From assembly GCA_043744215.1 (NCBI GenBank), contig JAYTVC010000003.1, forward strand, positions 1 through 33,002: DNA of 33,002 nucleotides, read 5' to 3'. The DNA is from JBEEJL01 sp043744215. Lineage in GTDB: Bacteria; Pseudomonadota; Gammaproteobacteria; Burkholderiales; JBEEJL01. The notes below the pieces were generated by a model. That model saw nothing but the letters and a program-made list of their open reading frames with translations. It had not been told where the DNA came from and made no database searches. Both the position numbers and the translations under genes were made by a program. Below are positions 1 through 7,326 of the stretch, piece by piece. Position 1 is the stretch's first letter; every line of letters starts with the position of its first letter.

Positions 1-73
1 GCGAAGGATCTGTTTTTCCATGGTTATTTAGCGCACTCAACTGCAGATCCTTCGCTATCGCTCAGGATGACAG
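1..73. repeat. Dispersed repeat with 12-bp inverted ends
   Basis: Bases 1-12 (GCGAAGGATCTG) are the exact reverse complement of 44-55, with a 31-bp loop, and the right arm runs on into TATCGCTCAGGATGACAG. From general knowledge, GATCCTTCGC...CAGGATGACA sequences are common dispersed repeats in many bacterial genomes. It lies where the response regulator reading frame breaks off, so it probably marks a rearrangement junction. Confidence 0.6.
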
Positions 74-81
74 CCAACAGT

Positions 82-168
82 TTAGCGCGCGCCGCGCGCA
101 TGGTGCACGCTACGGTTCTCGCACATCTTCACTTCGTCGTCGGCAATTGACGCAGTCACAGGTTTCAT
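82..168 (-). pseudogene. Truncated LytR-type response regulator (N-terminal remnant)
   Basis: The ATG follows the kinase stop codon with no gap (TAA then ATG), the usual layout of a LytS/LytR pair. The first residues, MKPVTASIADDE, match the start of a receiver domain: beta strand 1 and the acidic DDE cluster that binds magnesium. After about 12 codons the resemblance ends, and the frame stops after 28 codons in a GC-rich stretch next to the dispersed repeat at 1-73. No phospho-acceptor aspartate or LytTR DNA-binding domain remains. I infer a response regulator cut by a rearrangement. The rest could lie elsewhere in the genome, but it does not continue in this window. Confidence 0.6.
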
Positions 169-1632
169 TTATTTTTTCGCGTTTGGAATTTCTATCGACG
201 CCACCGCCCCATTCGGCAGGTTAGGCATAATAATCAAATTTGCCTTGTCGCCATACAAAGCCTTGAGGCGCTCGCGAATGTTTGCCAAACCCACACCCGC
301 GCCGGGCGCGCTGCTGAACCCCATGCCCGTGTCGGCGACGGATACTTTAAGCTTGTCGCCCACAACCGTGGCGCTGACACTGATGCTGCCTCCTTCGGCT
401 TTCGGTTCGAGGCCGTGTTTGATGGCGTTTTCTACCAGCGTGGGGATCATCATCGGCGGGAACGCTGCGCCTTGCAATGCATCGGGTATGTTGATCGTGT
501 ATGCGAGCCGTTCTCCCATGCGCACTTTTAAAATGTCGAGATAGGCGCGCGATTGCTCGGCTTCGCGGCCGAGAGTGGTGGAGCTTTCGCGCATTTGTGG
601 AATGGCGGCACGCAAATATTTAATCAGGTTGTTTTGCATTTCCGCCGCAGCGGGCGGATTGGTTTCAATCAGGTGTTGCACGCTGGCGAGCGTGTTGAAC
701 AAAAAATGTGGCTCGATTTGCGCCTGCATGGCGGCGAGTTTGGCTTCCATCAATTGTTTGTTGAGATCGGACTGTTGCGCCTTTTTTTCGCTTTTGGCGG
801 CGCGGTTTTTGAGACGGCGGTTGACGGAAATGACGCCCTTGGTAACGAGCAATAGCGGGAACAGCAAAACGGTCAGCACGATGAATGCGGCACCGAAACC
901 GATGCGTCGTGCATCACGGTGGACTTGATCGTCGATGCGTAACTTCAACTCCGGCGATAATGCCGGCAACACTGTGCCAGGTGGCAGCAACACTTCCGGC
1001 ACAATGACTTCGAGCCTGGTTCCGTTGCCGTCTTTTTTGTTGATGCCGATATTTACGCTGCCTTTTGGGCTTTCGCCTGCTGATTCTTTTTTCGGCACGA
1101 CTTTAATTTCGCCTTTGATGCCTTGTTCATCAATGCTGCCATTGATGGTGATGGAGTCATTGCTCGCATCCGGTTTTTTTCCGGACAATTTCTCCATTTC
1201 CGCTCTTGCTTCGGCGATGCGTCGTTCGGCCTCTTTGATTTGTTCTTGCGCGCCCTTAATCGCGTCTTGCGCTTGCGTTTCCGCCTCTTGTTTCACCGTG
1301 GCGACTTGCTGTTTTGCTTCTTCGATTTCTACTTTCGCCTGTTCGATTTCTCCCATCGCTTCTTTCAGCGCCGCTTGCGCTTCCGAGTCGTCGGGCAAAT
1401 TGTCGCGCAGTGTTTCGACCGCATCTTTGGCGAAGTCGATACCAATTTGCCCCGCCGCGATTTTTATTTCATGGCGGATCGCCGCCTTCATCTCCGGTGT
1501 GTCACCAAGTTTTTCCAATTTCGACGCGCCGGTTGACGCGGTAAACCAAATCGAGAGGCCGAGCATGAGCGGCCCCAATAACAACAACACCCACCACGGC
1601 GTGTCGCCGATAAATTTAAAAAGTCTTTTCAT
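169..1632 (-). CDS. LytS/YehU-type membrane sensor histidine kinase
   Basis: 487 aa. Two membrane segments (about 13-31 and 246-270) enclose a roughly 215-residue periplasmic part that begins with a long Ala/Glu/Lys coiled coil (about 85-150). The cytoplasmic part carries the His_kinase (PF06580-type) motif QIEPHFLFNTL with the likely phospho-acceptor His309. It then has an HATPase with N box ENAIKHG (N402), G1 DTGMG (434-438) and G2 GVGLAN (446-451). Such kinases phosphorylate LytTR-type response regulators. Here the partner directly downstream is truncated, so the kinase may be orphaned or may signal to a distant regulator. The start is supported by AGGTGAG upstream. The 75-aa gene 47 bp upstream is probably cotranscribed. 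The signal sensed is unknown; the coiled-coil sensor is not a named domain I recognise. Confidence 0.9.
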   Translation of the reverse strand: MKRLFKFIGDTPWWVLLLLGPLMLGLSIWFTASTGASKLEKLGDTPEMKAAIRHEIKIAAGQIGIDFAKDAVETLRDNLPDDSEAQAALKEAMGEIEQAKVEIEEAKQQVATVKQEAETQAQDAIKGAQEQIKEAERRIAEARAEMEKLSGKKPDASNDSITINGSIDEQGIKGEIKVVPKKESAGESPKGSVNIGINKKDGNGTRLEVIVPEVLLPPGTVLPALSPELKLRIDDQVHRDARRIGFGAAFIVLTVLLFPLLLVTKGVISVNRRLKNRAAKSEKKAQQSDLNKQLMEAKLAAMQAQIEPHFLFNTLASVQHLIETNPPAAAEMQNNLIKYLRAAIPQMRESSTTLGREAEQSRAYLDILKVRMGERLAYTINIPDALQGAAFPPMMIPTLVENAIKHGLEPKAEGGSISVSATVVGDKLKVSVADTGMGFSSAPGAGVGLANIRERLKALYGDKANLIIMPNLPNGAVASIEIPNAKK

Positions 1633-1679
1633 TTTCTACTCACCTGCTTCCCCCGAACTGCTTACGACCCACACAAAAA

Positions 1680-1907
1680 TCAGGCAGCGCGCGCATGCTC
1701 CACGCGGTTAGCTGCATTATGCGCACGCACCAGTCGCGTAGGCATATTGTGCACGCTTGCCGCACGATAGGTTGCATGGGCGGTTGAAAATCCACTCGGC
1801 CTCAATAGATGAAGTAGCGGCAACAAAACGGGCTCGGCGATGACGGCTATGGCGGCAACCAGCATCGTAGCGGTGAAATATAATTCAATATAATCAGATA
1901 CTTGCAT
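1680..1907 (-). CDS. Small membrane protein, unknown
   Basis: 75 aa, not recognised. The ATG has a strong Shine-Dalgarno (AAAGGAG, 6 nt spacing). Residues about 10-35 form one hydrophobic helix; the remainder is polar, rich in Ala, Arg and His, and low in complexity. It lies 47 bp upstream of the histidine kinase on the same strand and may be its first cotranscribed gene. Its first codons overlap an imperfect copy (1882-1904) of the AT-rich motif found in several intergenic spaces here. The good ribosome site supports translation; the C-terminal half resembles GC-rich repeat sequence and could be a recent extension. Confidence 0.5.
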   Translation of the reverse strand: MQVSDYIELYFTATMLVAAIAVIAEPVLLPLLHLLRPSGFSTAHATYRAASVHNMPTRLVRAHNAANRVEHARAA

Positions 1908-2035
1908 GATAACTCCTTTGGTCGGGTTGGAAATGTGCTGCCTGTTGAATGCAGATTAGGCAAACACGAAACGAGGCGAAAGGAGCAAAGGAGCGAAATG
2001 CGGAAAACGGGGAATGAAATGCGTATTGCGTAAAC

Positions 2036-2060
2036 AAAAAGGGCGGATGGCCCGCCCTTT
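2036..2060 (-). terminator. Rho-independent terminator of the symporter gene
   Basis: A 9-bp stem, AAAGGGCGG (2038-2046) with CCGCCCTTT (2052-2060), and a 5-nt loop. On the minus strand it is followed by TTTTTG. It lies 21 bp after the stop codon of the symporter gene. Confidence 0.85.
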
Positions 2061-2081
2061 ACATTGCTTATCTGGCGAATA

Positions 2082-3527
2082 TCACGTTTGCTGATGCGCT
2101 GGTTTGTGATGCCCATGGGCGTGTTTGGCGGTCGGAAAAAGTAACGAGCCTGCAAACATACCGAAGAAAGCCAGGCCGAGGCCGACCAGTTGCGGCGGCA
2201 CGATGCTATCGGGAATCATGTAAGTCACTAACATCCAGCTTGAGAGGCCAAGCACGATGGAGAACATCGCGCCATTGGTATTGGCACGCTTCCAGTAAAG
2301 CCCGCACACCAGCGGCACGAATGCACCGACGAGAGGAACCTGATAGGCGCCGCTCACCATTTCGTAAATGCTTTTTTCCGATTTGAGCGCGAACAAGGTA
2401 ACGATGAAGGCAAACGCGACCACGACTACGCGCAACACCCAGAGAAATTTTTTATCCGACATATGCGGCATGAAGCCTTTAAGAATATTTTCGGTAAACG
2501 TAATCGACGGCGCGAGCAGCGTGCCCGATGCGGTGCTCATGATGGCCGACAACAACGCGCCAAAAAACATCACCTGCGCGATAAGCGGAATGCCGGGTGA
2601 CAGCACCAGGCTGGGCAAAATCATTTGCGTGTCTTTTTCGACCCACTCTTTAGCGAGGTCGGGCACGATAAGAAATGCCGAGTACGCGAGGAACATGGGG
2701 ATGAACGCGAAAAGAAAATACAGACTGCCGCCGAGTATTGCGCCGCGTACGGCAGTTTTTTCGTCCTTGGCCGACATCACGCGCTGGAAAACATCCTGCT
2801 GTGGAATCGAACCGAGCATCATGGTGACGGCTGCACCGATAAAAGCGAGGATGTCTTTGAGATTGGCCTCCGGCAGGAACTTGAATTTGCCCGCGTCGGC
2901 CGCGTGGGCGATCACGACACCGACGCCGCCCGCTTTATCAGACACGATCCAGGCGATGCCGATCATGCCGACGACAATCAAAATCATCTGGAAAAAATCT
3001 GTCAGCGCCACCGACCACATGCCGCCGAATACGGTGTAGAGCAACACAATCGCCGTGCCGATAACCATGCCCGTTTCGCGCGACACTTCGCCGCCGGACA
3101 GCACGTTGAACACCAGGCCTAATGCAGTAATTTGCGCCGCCACCCAACCGAGGTAAGAAATAATGATGCACACGCTGGTAACCAACTCCACCGTGCGGCC
3201 GTAACGCTGGCGGTAATAATCGCCGATGGTGAGCAGATTCATGCGATAAAGTTTCGCCGCGAAAAAGATGCCGACGAATATCAAACACAGGCTGGCACCG
3301 AATGGGTCTTCCACCACGCCGCTTAAACCTTTTTCGGAAAATTTTGCCGGAATGCCGAGTACCGTTTCTGAACCGAACCATGTGGCGAACACTGTCGCCG
3401 TGACAATATATATGGGCAACGAGCGGCCCGCGACCGCGTAGTCTTGCGTAGATTTGACCCGCGTTGCGGCATAGAGGCCGATGAAAATCGACATCAGCAA
3501 ATAAAGTATGACGAACCAGAGCAGCAT
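2082..3527 (-). CDS. Sodium:solute symporter family (SSS) transporter
   Basis: 481 aa, about 13 membrane helices, a normal length for the SSS family (PutP/PanF type, LeuT fold). Family marks: the N-terminal TxxDYAVAGRSLP segment, GSIPQQDVFQRVMSAKDEKTA (first helix of the second repeat), and ALLSAIMSTASGTLLAPS, whose serines belong to the sodium site in family members. The C-terminus ends in a His-rich tail (HAHGHHKPAHQQ). The ATG is preceded by AAGGGA. It is followed by its own terminator, so it is probably monocistronic. The substrate (amino acid, carboxylate or vitamin) cannot be told from sequence. LytSR-type systems can regulate transporters, but no link is shown here. Confidence 0.9.
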   Translation of the reverse strand: MLLWFVILYLLMSIFIGLYAATRVKSTQDYAVAGRSLPIYIVTATVFATWFGSETVLGIPAKFSEKGLSGVVEDPFGASLCLIFVGIFFAAKLYRMNLLTIGDYYRQRYGRTVELVTSVCIIISYLGWVAAQITALGLVFNVLSGGEVSRETGMVIGTAIVLLYTVFGGMWSVALTDFFQMILIVVGMIGIAWIVSDKAGGVGVVIAHAADAGKFKFLPEANLKDILAFIGAAVTMMLGSIPQQDVFQRVMSAKDEKTAVRGAILGGSLYFLFAFIPMFLAYSAFLIVPDLAKEWVEKDTQMILPSLVLSPGIPLIAQVMFFGALLSAIMSTASGTLLAPSITFTENILKGFMPHMSDKKFLWVLRVVVVAFAFIVTLFALKSEKSIYEMVSGAYQVPLVGAFVPLVCGLYWKRANTNGAMFSIVLGLSSWMLVTYMIPDSIVPPQLVGLGLAFFGMFAGSLLFPTAKHAHGHHKPAHQQT

Positions 3528-3730
3528 GATGTTTCCCTTGTAAAGTCCGCCTGCAAATCAGCGGGTCAATTCAGCGGGATTGTAGCAAGGTATATAGGTG
3601 GGGAAAAGCGAACGTTTAGCGACACTTTTGCATGCCTGCGTTTGCGAGAATGAAAAATACTTTGTATGTCAGGTTGCGGCGCGTTTCGTTAGCGCCGTTA
3701 ACTGACAATCCAGGAAACCAGCCGCTGAGC

Positions 3731-3804
3731 AGGTTGGGCAAAGCGATAGCATGCCCATCATGTCTAGTCATGGCACTGCCGCTGGTGGGCAATGCCCGCC
3801 CTAC
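3731..3804. repeat. Palindromic dispersed repeats (GTAGGGTGGGCA family), two degenerate units
   Basis: Within the 284-bp gap 3528-3811, positions 3731-3760 read AGGTTGGGCAAAGC...GCCCATCA, close to the reverse complement of 23276-23306. Positions 3784-3804 read GGTGGGCAATGCCC...CCTAC, close to 5062-5083. This repeat family is seen at four places in the window. The rest of the gap shows only a possible TACAAT -10 box upstream of the symporter. Confidence 0.6.
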
Positions 3805-3811
3805 AAAAAAA

Positions 3812-4174
3812 TTAGTTGCGAAATCCCATCTCCACCGCAAACATTTGCGGCTTCAAACTCTCCAGCGGCTTGCGCAATTTCTCCAACTCCGCCGAAGGCG
3901 CATGCACTTCCAGCCGCGTGATTTCAGAAATGGCCAACGCTTTTTTCAAAACGTCATCGACATTTCCCAAATGCGCCAGCAAAGCTGCCGCGTCCTTGTA
4001 ACCCTCACGACAGTGGGCCGCATCGCCATCGAAACTGAACGCGTAATGCACGCACCCCGGTTCAGTTTTGGTTTTTTCCACAAACGTGTCGCATAACTTT
4101 TTGAATTCGGCCAACTTGCCAGCGTTCACTTTGAAATACGGCACAAGGGTACAGCAGGTATCTTGGCTCGGCAT
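3812..4174 (-). CDS. ABM-domain protein (putative quinol monooxygenase family)
   Basis: 120 aa. One antibiotic-biosynthesis-monooxygenase fold, a ferredoxin-like dimeric alpha/beta barrel: an N-terminal strand TLVPYFKVNAGKLAEFKKL, then TEPGCVHYAFSFDGD and a REGYKDAAALLAHL segment typical of these proteins. After about residue 85 it continues with a helical tail and a further strand. Members include small cofactor-free monooxygenases, but many have no known activity; no catalytic residue can be assigned here. The start has GAGGAG at good spacing. It stands alone between a repeat cluster and the lipoprotein gene, with 54 bp to the latter. Confidence 0.75.
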   Translation of the reverse strand: MPSQDTCCTLVPYFKVNAGKLAEFKKLCDTFVEKTKTEPGCVHYAFSFDGDAAHCREGYKDAAALLAHLGNVDDVLKKALAISEITRLEVHAPSAELEKLRKPLESLKPQMFAVEMGFRN

Positions 4175-4228
4175 GATGCTCTCCTCAGTGGGTAAACGAT
4201 TAGTTGCTGCATTCTTTATAGCACCAAA

Positions 4229-4813
4229 TTATTTTTTTCCAACCAGACTTGCTTCAAGACTTTTAAGTTTTTCAGCGGTGAATGGCCCGTCTGCGCGCCA
4301 CCGTTCTTCGCCATTTTGGTTAAATAAAATTTGATACGTGTTTTTTACGTTCGGAAAACTGAACCATGTTAGAAAGTCTTGCATGGGAACGTAAAAACTC
4401 ATGGAGCGTAAACGCGCAGCAGGATCCGGAATAAAATATTTTTTGGCATTGTTAACGTAGAGGCGGTAAAAAAACGAAGCCTGTTTAATCACGGGCATTT
4501 CGATCACCCAAAAATCGGGATGCTGTTTTTTCAAAGGCGCTCCGGTAGCGGCAATCCAAATATCCAAATCTTTTTGATGCGCATACTCGAAGCCAAATAA
4601 AATCAGGGTTTGCCTCCCGCGAAACGCTTCGGGGAATCGATAGGCTTTGCCATTTAAATCTGACGCTACGGCTTTTGGAAAACTCATCCTGGTGCGTGCC
4701 CCGGTTTGCAAATCTGCGGACGCAGGTAGAAAATTATTTTGTGATGCGCCGATGCACGCACTCATCATGGCGCTTAACATCACAATAAAAATCAGGCGTA
4801 GAGTGATTTTCAC
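4229..4813 (-). CDS. Putative lipoprotein, thioredoxin-like fold without CxxC
   Basis: 194 aa, start GTG; a stop codon lies two codons upstream in the same frame, and no good ribosome site is visible. The N-terminal hydrophobic segment ends in MMSAC, a plausible lipobox with Cys20. The mature part has FPKAVASDLNGKAYRFPEAF, RQTLILFGFEYAHQ and NTYQILFNQNGEERWRADG. This resembles the strand-helix plan of AhpC/TSA or ATP10-like proteins: a redoxin core strand where CxxC would be replaced by FEYAHQ. The call is fold-level inference; without redox cysteines it is unlikely to be an oxidoreductase. A role in envelope assembly is possible but unproven. Confidence 0.55.
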   Translation of the reverse strand: MKITLRLIFIVMLSAMMSACIGASQNNFLPASADLQTGARTRMSFPKAVASDLNGKAYRFPEAFRGRQTLILFGFEYAHQKDLDIWIAATGAPLKKQHPDFWVIEMPVIKQASFFYRLYVNNAKKYFIPDPAARLRSMSFYVPMQDFLTWFSFPNVKNTYQILFNQNGEERWRADGPFTAEKLKSLEASLVGKK

Positions 4814-4823
4814 GAATTAAAAT

Positions 4824-4848
4824 AATTCAATACAATCAAATAGTTACA
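4824..4848 (+). promoter_or_regulatory. Dispersed AT-rich motif with IHF consensus, copy 1
   Basis: Differs by one base in 25 from the copy at 6671-6695. Its core AATCAA-ATAG-TTA (4834-4846) fits WATCAANNNNTTR, the known IHF consensus, exactly. It begins 10 bp upstream of the GTG of the minus-strand lipoprotein gene. Binding is inferred. Confidence 0.5.
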
Positions 4849-4939
4849 ATAGATAAACAAAATCTCAATATCCCGTCAATAAAATAACCAAGGCGATAAC
4901 CAGCGACGCACAAACTAATATCGTCAACATTGTATTTTC

Positions 4940-5083
4940 GTAGGGTGGGCACTGCCCACCGCATCGCTGTCGAAAATGTCGAATGGCCTAAAAAGCAGCA
5001 ATACTTAACCCGATCTGCCGTAAGTTTGCTTCAAATTTCTGGCAGATATCGTCTGCGTAACGGTGGGCAATGCCCACCCTACC
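4940..5083. repeat. Inverted pair of GTAGGGTGGGC repeats
   Basis: GTAGGGTGGGC opens the element at 4940. GCCCACCCTAC closes it at 5072-5082, an exact 11-bp inverted terminal match. Each end is itself a short palindrome (GGTGGGCACTGCCCACC; GGTGGGCAATGCCCACC). The size (about 143 bp) and structure resemble a non-autonomous repeat or nested REP-like units. Related copies lie at 3731-3804 and 23210-23306. Confidence 0.65.
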
Positions 5084-5125
5084 AAACCAAACCAAACCAA
5101 AACAAACCGTTCGTGCGCGCAGCTC

Positions 5126-5557
5126 CTACCAGTGGTCATGCCGGTCGCGGCGCTCCTGTCGGTAGTTAGTCACTTCTAGCCGAATGCCATCCGGGTCTTC
5201 AAAGTATGTTGCCGTGTAATCAGAAGCGTAATCAGGAAAGTGTTTTGCTTCCGACGCCGCAATGCCCACACTTCTCAGCTGTTCGGCAACAGTGTGAACG
5301 TCTTTCGCCGAATCGACACGCAAACAAAAATGATGCAGGCCCGGCGAATAAGGATCGTGCTTGGTATTGACGCAGACTGGGCGCAAAACAAAACCGAAGT
5401 GCCGGTTGAAATATTGGAGATGCGCGTCACCCGCGATGATGAACTTGTTCTTGCGAAAACCGAGCGCATCGGTCAACACTTTGTCATAAAAAATTTCTGA
5501 CTTCGCCAGGTCTGAGACGCTGATGTAAATGTGATCGATTCCGATGATTTCGGGCAT
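5126..5557 (-). CDS. VOC (glyoxalase/bleomycin-resistance) family protein
   Basis: 143 aa with the paired beta-alpha-beta-beta-beta plan of the vicinal oxygen chelate fold. The first half has IIGIDHIYISVSDLAKSEIFYDKVL with metal-type His8 of IDH; the second starts GLHHFCLRVD and ends YFEDPDGIRLEVTNY with the usual glutamate (LEV). These are the normal metal-ligand positions of the family, so a metal-dependent lyase, dioxygenase or resistance role is possible; the substrate is unknown. I chose the ATG at 5557. A longer frame starting with TTG at 5602 would run into repeat sequence (5580-5603), which argues against it. Confidence 0.8.
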   Translation of the reverse strand: MPEIIGIDHIYISVSDLAKSEIFYDKVLTDALGFRKNKFIIAGDAHLQYFNRHFGFVLRPVCVNTKHDPYSPGLHHFCLRVDSAKDVHTVAEQLRSVGIAASEAKHFPDYASDYTATYFEDPDGIRLEVTNYRQERRDRHDHW

Positions 5558-5576
5558 GTGGACTTTCAAGAAATAG

Positions 5577-5642
5577 TAGGTTGGGTGAAGTACGAACTCC
5601 AACAGTCCGCTGAAATTGTTGGGGTTCGTAGCTCACCCCAAC
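5577..5642. repeat. Inverted GTTGGG repeat pair
   Basis: GTTGGGTGAAGTACG...CCAAC (5580-5603) and the inverted, closely similar 5618-5642 form a 65-bp unit. The second copy alone has an 8-bp stem, GTTGGGGT/ACCCCAAC. This is another dispersed palindromic repeat type, beginning 20 bp upstream of the VOC gene start. Confidence 0.5.
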
Positions 5643-5660
5643 TTAGCTAGCTAGCCCCAA

Positions 5661-5837
5661 TTATTTTTTTATCTTTCGATAAAGTTTACTTGCATAAACA
5701 CCTGGAAATTGTACGGCCAGCCCATATACCAACGATACAATAGCGATGACCCAAGGGGTTGACGTGATGGATACTAGAGAGGCAACAGCCACAAAACCCA
5801 TTGCTAATCCAGCAAATACCGCCTGCGCTTGTGGCAC
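5661..5837 (-). CDS. Possible small membrane protein (58 aa, GTG start), uncertain
   Basis: An open frame with two hydrophobic stretches, VFAGLAMGFVAVASLVSI and WVIAIVSLVYGLAVQF, ends YASKLYRKIKK and TAA at 5661. Upstream the frame stays open to the TGA (5910-5912) that ends the 86-aa coiled-coil gene, but there is no ATG before 5801; a GTG lies at 5837. The composition looks like a genuine two-helix membrane protein with a positive tail. No good ribosome site is present. It may be a real small gene, or a remnant whose start was lost. No family recognised. Confidence 0.35.
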   Translation of the reverse strand: MPQAQAVFAGLAMGFVAVASLVSITSTPWVIAIVSLVYGLAVQFPGVYASKLYRKIKK

Positions 5838-5909
5838 GCCAAGAACTTGATTTTGAGGAACGCTATATTTGAGTTTGACACCCTTTTGCGAAACTGCAAG
5901 CCAACTGGC

Positions 5910-6170
5910 TCAATCCCTTTCCTTCTTCGCCAACTTCTTCGCCGACCCAATCTGTTTCGGCGCATAAGGTTTCGGCGGGCTCACCACGCGCGTGGCTATC
6001 GCGCGGCCTGATAAGGCAATCTCCAACGCGGTTTCTAGGCGGACGATGCGTTTGTCCATTTCGCGCATATGGGTGGAGAGCTCTTTAACTTGGCCGGAGA
6101 GGCTGCTGACTTTGTCGGTGAGTTTGATGACCTGGGTGAAGGCGTCCCAGACTTTTTCGGCGGTGCCCAT
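5910..6170 (-). CDS. Small coiled-coil protein, unknown
   Basis: 86 aa. A heptad-like helix covers about residues 8-54 (VIKLTDKVSSLSGQVKELS and HMREMDKRIVRLETAL), followed by a Pro-rich linker and a basic tail (KKLAKKERD). The start has AAGGGAGT at good spacing. It lies 100 bp downstream of the RHH gene on the same strand, probably cotranscribed. The shape suggests a self-associating partner protein, but no function can be assigned. It is not a recognisable toxin. Confidence 0.6.
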   Translation of the reverse strand: MGTAEKVWDAFTQVIKLTDKVSSLSGQVKELSTHMREMDKRIVRLETALEIALSGRAIATRVVSPPKPYAPKQIGSAKKLAKKERD

Positions 6171-6270
6171 GGTTTACTCCCTTGCAGTTGGTGGGTGTTG
6201 TGGGTTGACCCTTCCTCACCTTAACCCTCGCATTGAAGGAGAGGGGATGATGCTGTTGAGTGCAGTGACT

Positions 6271-6540
6271 TTATGCCGCTTTACGCAAAGGTTTTTTCGC
6301 GGCGAAATGGGTGCGCGTGCGTTTGATTTCGCGTTCGGCTTCGTCGATGGCTTTGATGGCTTCGTTTGTTGAGTGCTTAACTGAATCCATCAAACGTACT
6401 AGCATCGCTTCGTCTTCGCTCGACTTATAACCTTCAACGGCGCGTCTCACCATTTCGCCCATGCTGAGTTTGGATTCTTTGGCGCGGGCGCTGATGGATT
6501 TTTTTTGGTCGCTGGTGACCAGTATGACCATGCGTTCCAT
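6271..6540 (-). CDS. Ribbon-helix-helix (CopG-like) regulator, small
   Basis: 89 aa from the ATG at 6540, which has AGGAG nine bases upstream; a longer frame from 6582 would start inside the palindrome and is less likely. Residues 1-35 (ERMVILVTSDQKKSISARAKE, SMGEMVRRAVEGY) fit an RHH fold: a strand followed by two helices, with the conserved G-x-x-V-R-R type second helix. The C-terminal half is a charged helix ending in a Lys/Arg-rich tail. RHH proteins usually bind DNA as dimers and often repress themselves. A perfect 19-bp palindrome 35 bp upstream (6575-6593) is the obvious operator candidate. It is paired with the coiled-coil gene downstream. Confidence 0.7.
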   Translation of the reverse strand: MERMVILVTSDQKKSISARAKESKLSMGEMVRRAVEGYKSSEDEAMLVRLMDSVKHSTNEAIKAIDEAEREIKRTRTHFAAKKPLRKAA

Positions 6541-6574
6541 GATGTTGTCTCCTGAAAAGTATGAAAAAATGAAC

Positions 6575-6593
6575 ATGCACATGACATGTGCAT
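6575..6593. promoter_or_regulatory. 19-bp perfect palindrome, candidate operator
   Basis: ATGCACATG-A-CATGTGCAT has 9-bp arms around one central base, 35 bp upstream of the chosen RHH start. Size and placement fit an operator for a dimeric regulator, most simply the RHH protein itself. This is inference. Confidence 0.55.
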
Positions 6594-6670
6594 CATCTCG
6601 CCGGACGCAAAAATTGTCAAGGCAGCTTGTCAGACAATGACGGACAAAATCTCGCGCCGCATCAAAAAAT

Positions 6671-6695
6671 AATTCAATATAATCAAATAGTTACA
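6671..6695 (+). promoter_or_regulatory. Dispersed AT-rich motif with IHF consensus, copy 2
   Basis: The core AATCAA-ATAG-TTA at 6681-6693 is an exact WATCAANNNNTTR match, and TATAAT lies at 6678-6683. It is 84 bp upstream of the fasciclin gene on the same strand and 131 bp upstream of the divergent RHH gene. It may act as an IHF site or as a -10 element; no -35 box is evident. Confidence 0.5.
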
Positions 6696-6778
6696 TATTT
6701 ATGCTGAACCAATAGTTTTTGAAGGGGGTCGTAAAAAAGCCTTAGGGCATTTCCCATTCACGTTATTTTGGAGGCAAT

Positions 6779-7252
6779 ATGAAATTAATTCTTAAATCAC
6801 TGTTGATCGGTAGCGCACTGCTGGCTTCGGCCGTTTCCCTTCCCGCGCGCGCGGGTGACATTGTTGATACGGCGATGTCGGCCGGCTCGTTCAATACCTT
6901 GGTCACGGCGATCAAAGCGGCGGGCCTGGTGGAAACTCTCAAGGGCAAGGGTCCGTTCACGGTCTTTGCGCCGACCGATGCGGCGTTTGCAAAAATTCCC
7001 AAAGCGTCACTCGATGCGTTGCTAGCGGATAAAGCGAAGCTGTCTCAAGTGCTGACCTATCATGTGGTGCCCGGTAAAGTAATGGCCGCCGATGTGAAAA
7101 GTGGCGATGTGAAAACCGTGCAAGGCGGCAGCGTGAAAGTTGATGCGAAAGATGGCGGCGTGTCGGTTGACGGTGCCAAAGTGATCAAGGCCGATGTGGA
7201 GGCGAGCAATGGCGTGATTCACGCGATTGATTCGGTGATTATGCCGAAGTAA
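6779..7252 (+). CDS. Secreted fasciclin (FAS1) domain protein
   Basis: 157 aa. A signal peptide (MKLILKSLLIGSALLASAVSLPARA, likely cleaved after ARA at about 25) precedes a single FAS1 domain. Hallmarks: FNTLVTAIKAAGLVETLKG, GPFTVFAPTDAAFAKIP (H1 box), LTYHVVPGKV, and a final NGVIHAIDSVIMP (H2 box). FAS1 domains mediate adhesion or matrix contacts; single-domain secreted versions are common in proteobacteria. The ribosome site GGAGG stands 5 bp before the ATG. A strong terminator follows at 7271, so the gene is monocistronic. Confidence 0.92.
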   Translation: MKLILKSLLIGSALLASAVSLPARAGDIVDTAMSAGSFNTLVTAIKAAGLVETLKGKGPFTVFAPTDAAFAKIPKASLDALLADKAKLSQVLTYHVVPGKVMAADVKSGDVKTVQGGSVKVDAKDGGVSVDGAKVIKADVEASNGVIHAIDSVIMPK

Positions 7253-7270
7253 TGTTTGTGTTATGCGAAT

Positions 7271-7301
7271 AAAAAATGCCCCGCGGTGCGGGGCATTTTT
7301 T
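7271..7301. terminator. Strong rho-independent terminator, usable on both strands
   Basis: The stem ATGCCCCGC / GCGGGGCAT (7276-7284, 7288-7296) has a GGT loop, flanked by six A before and six T after. It serves the fasciclin gene and could also end transcription arriving on the minus strand from 7327. Confidence 0.9.
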
Positions 7302-7326
7302 GCTTCTTCTTAAAATTGCGTCCCGC

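Larger units (their letters stand above)
4814..5125. other. Gene-free region with IHF-like motif and palindromic repeats
   Basis: 312 bp without a convincing gene. It holds one copy of the AT-rich dispersed motif (4824-4848), a pair of inverted repeats of the GTAGGGTGGGC family facing each other (4940-4960 and 5062-5083), and a run of CCAAA-type pentamers (about 5080-5107). Confidence 0.6.

Noticed and set aside
5558..5602. N-terminal extension of the VOC protein from TTG at 5602
   Set aside because: The extension is encoded by a dispersed inverted repeat, and family similarity begins at the ATG at 5557.
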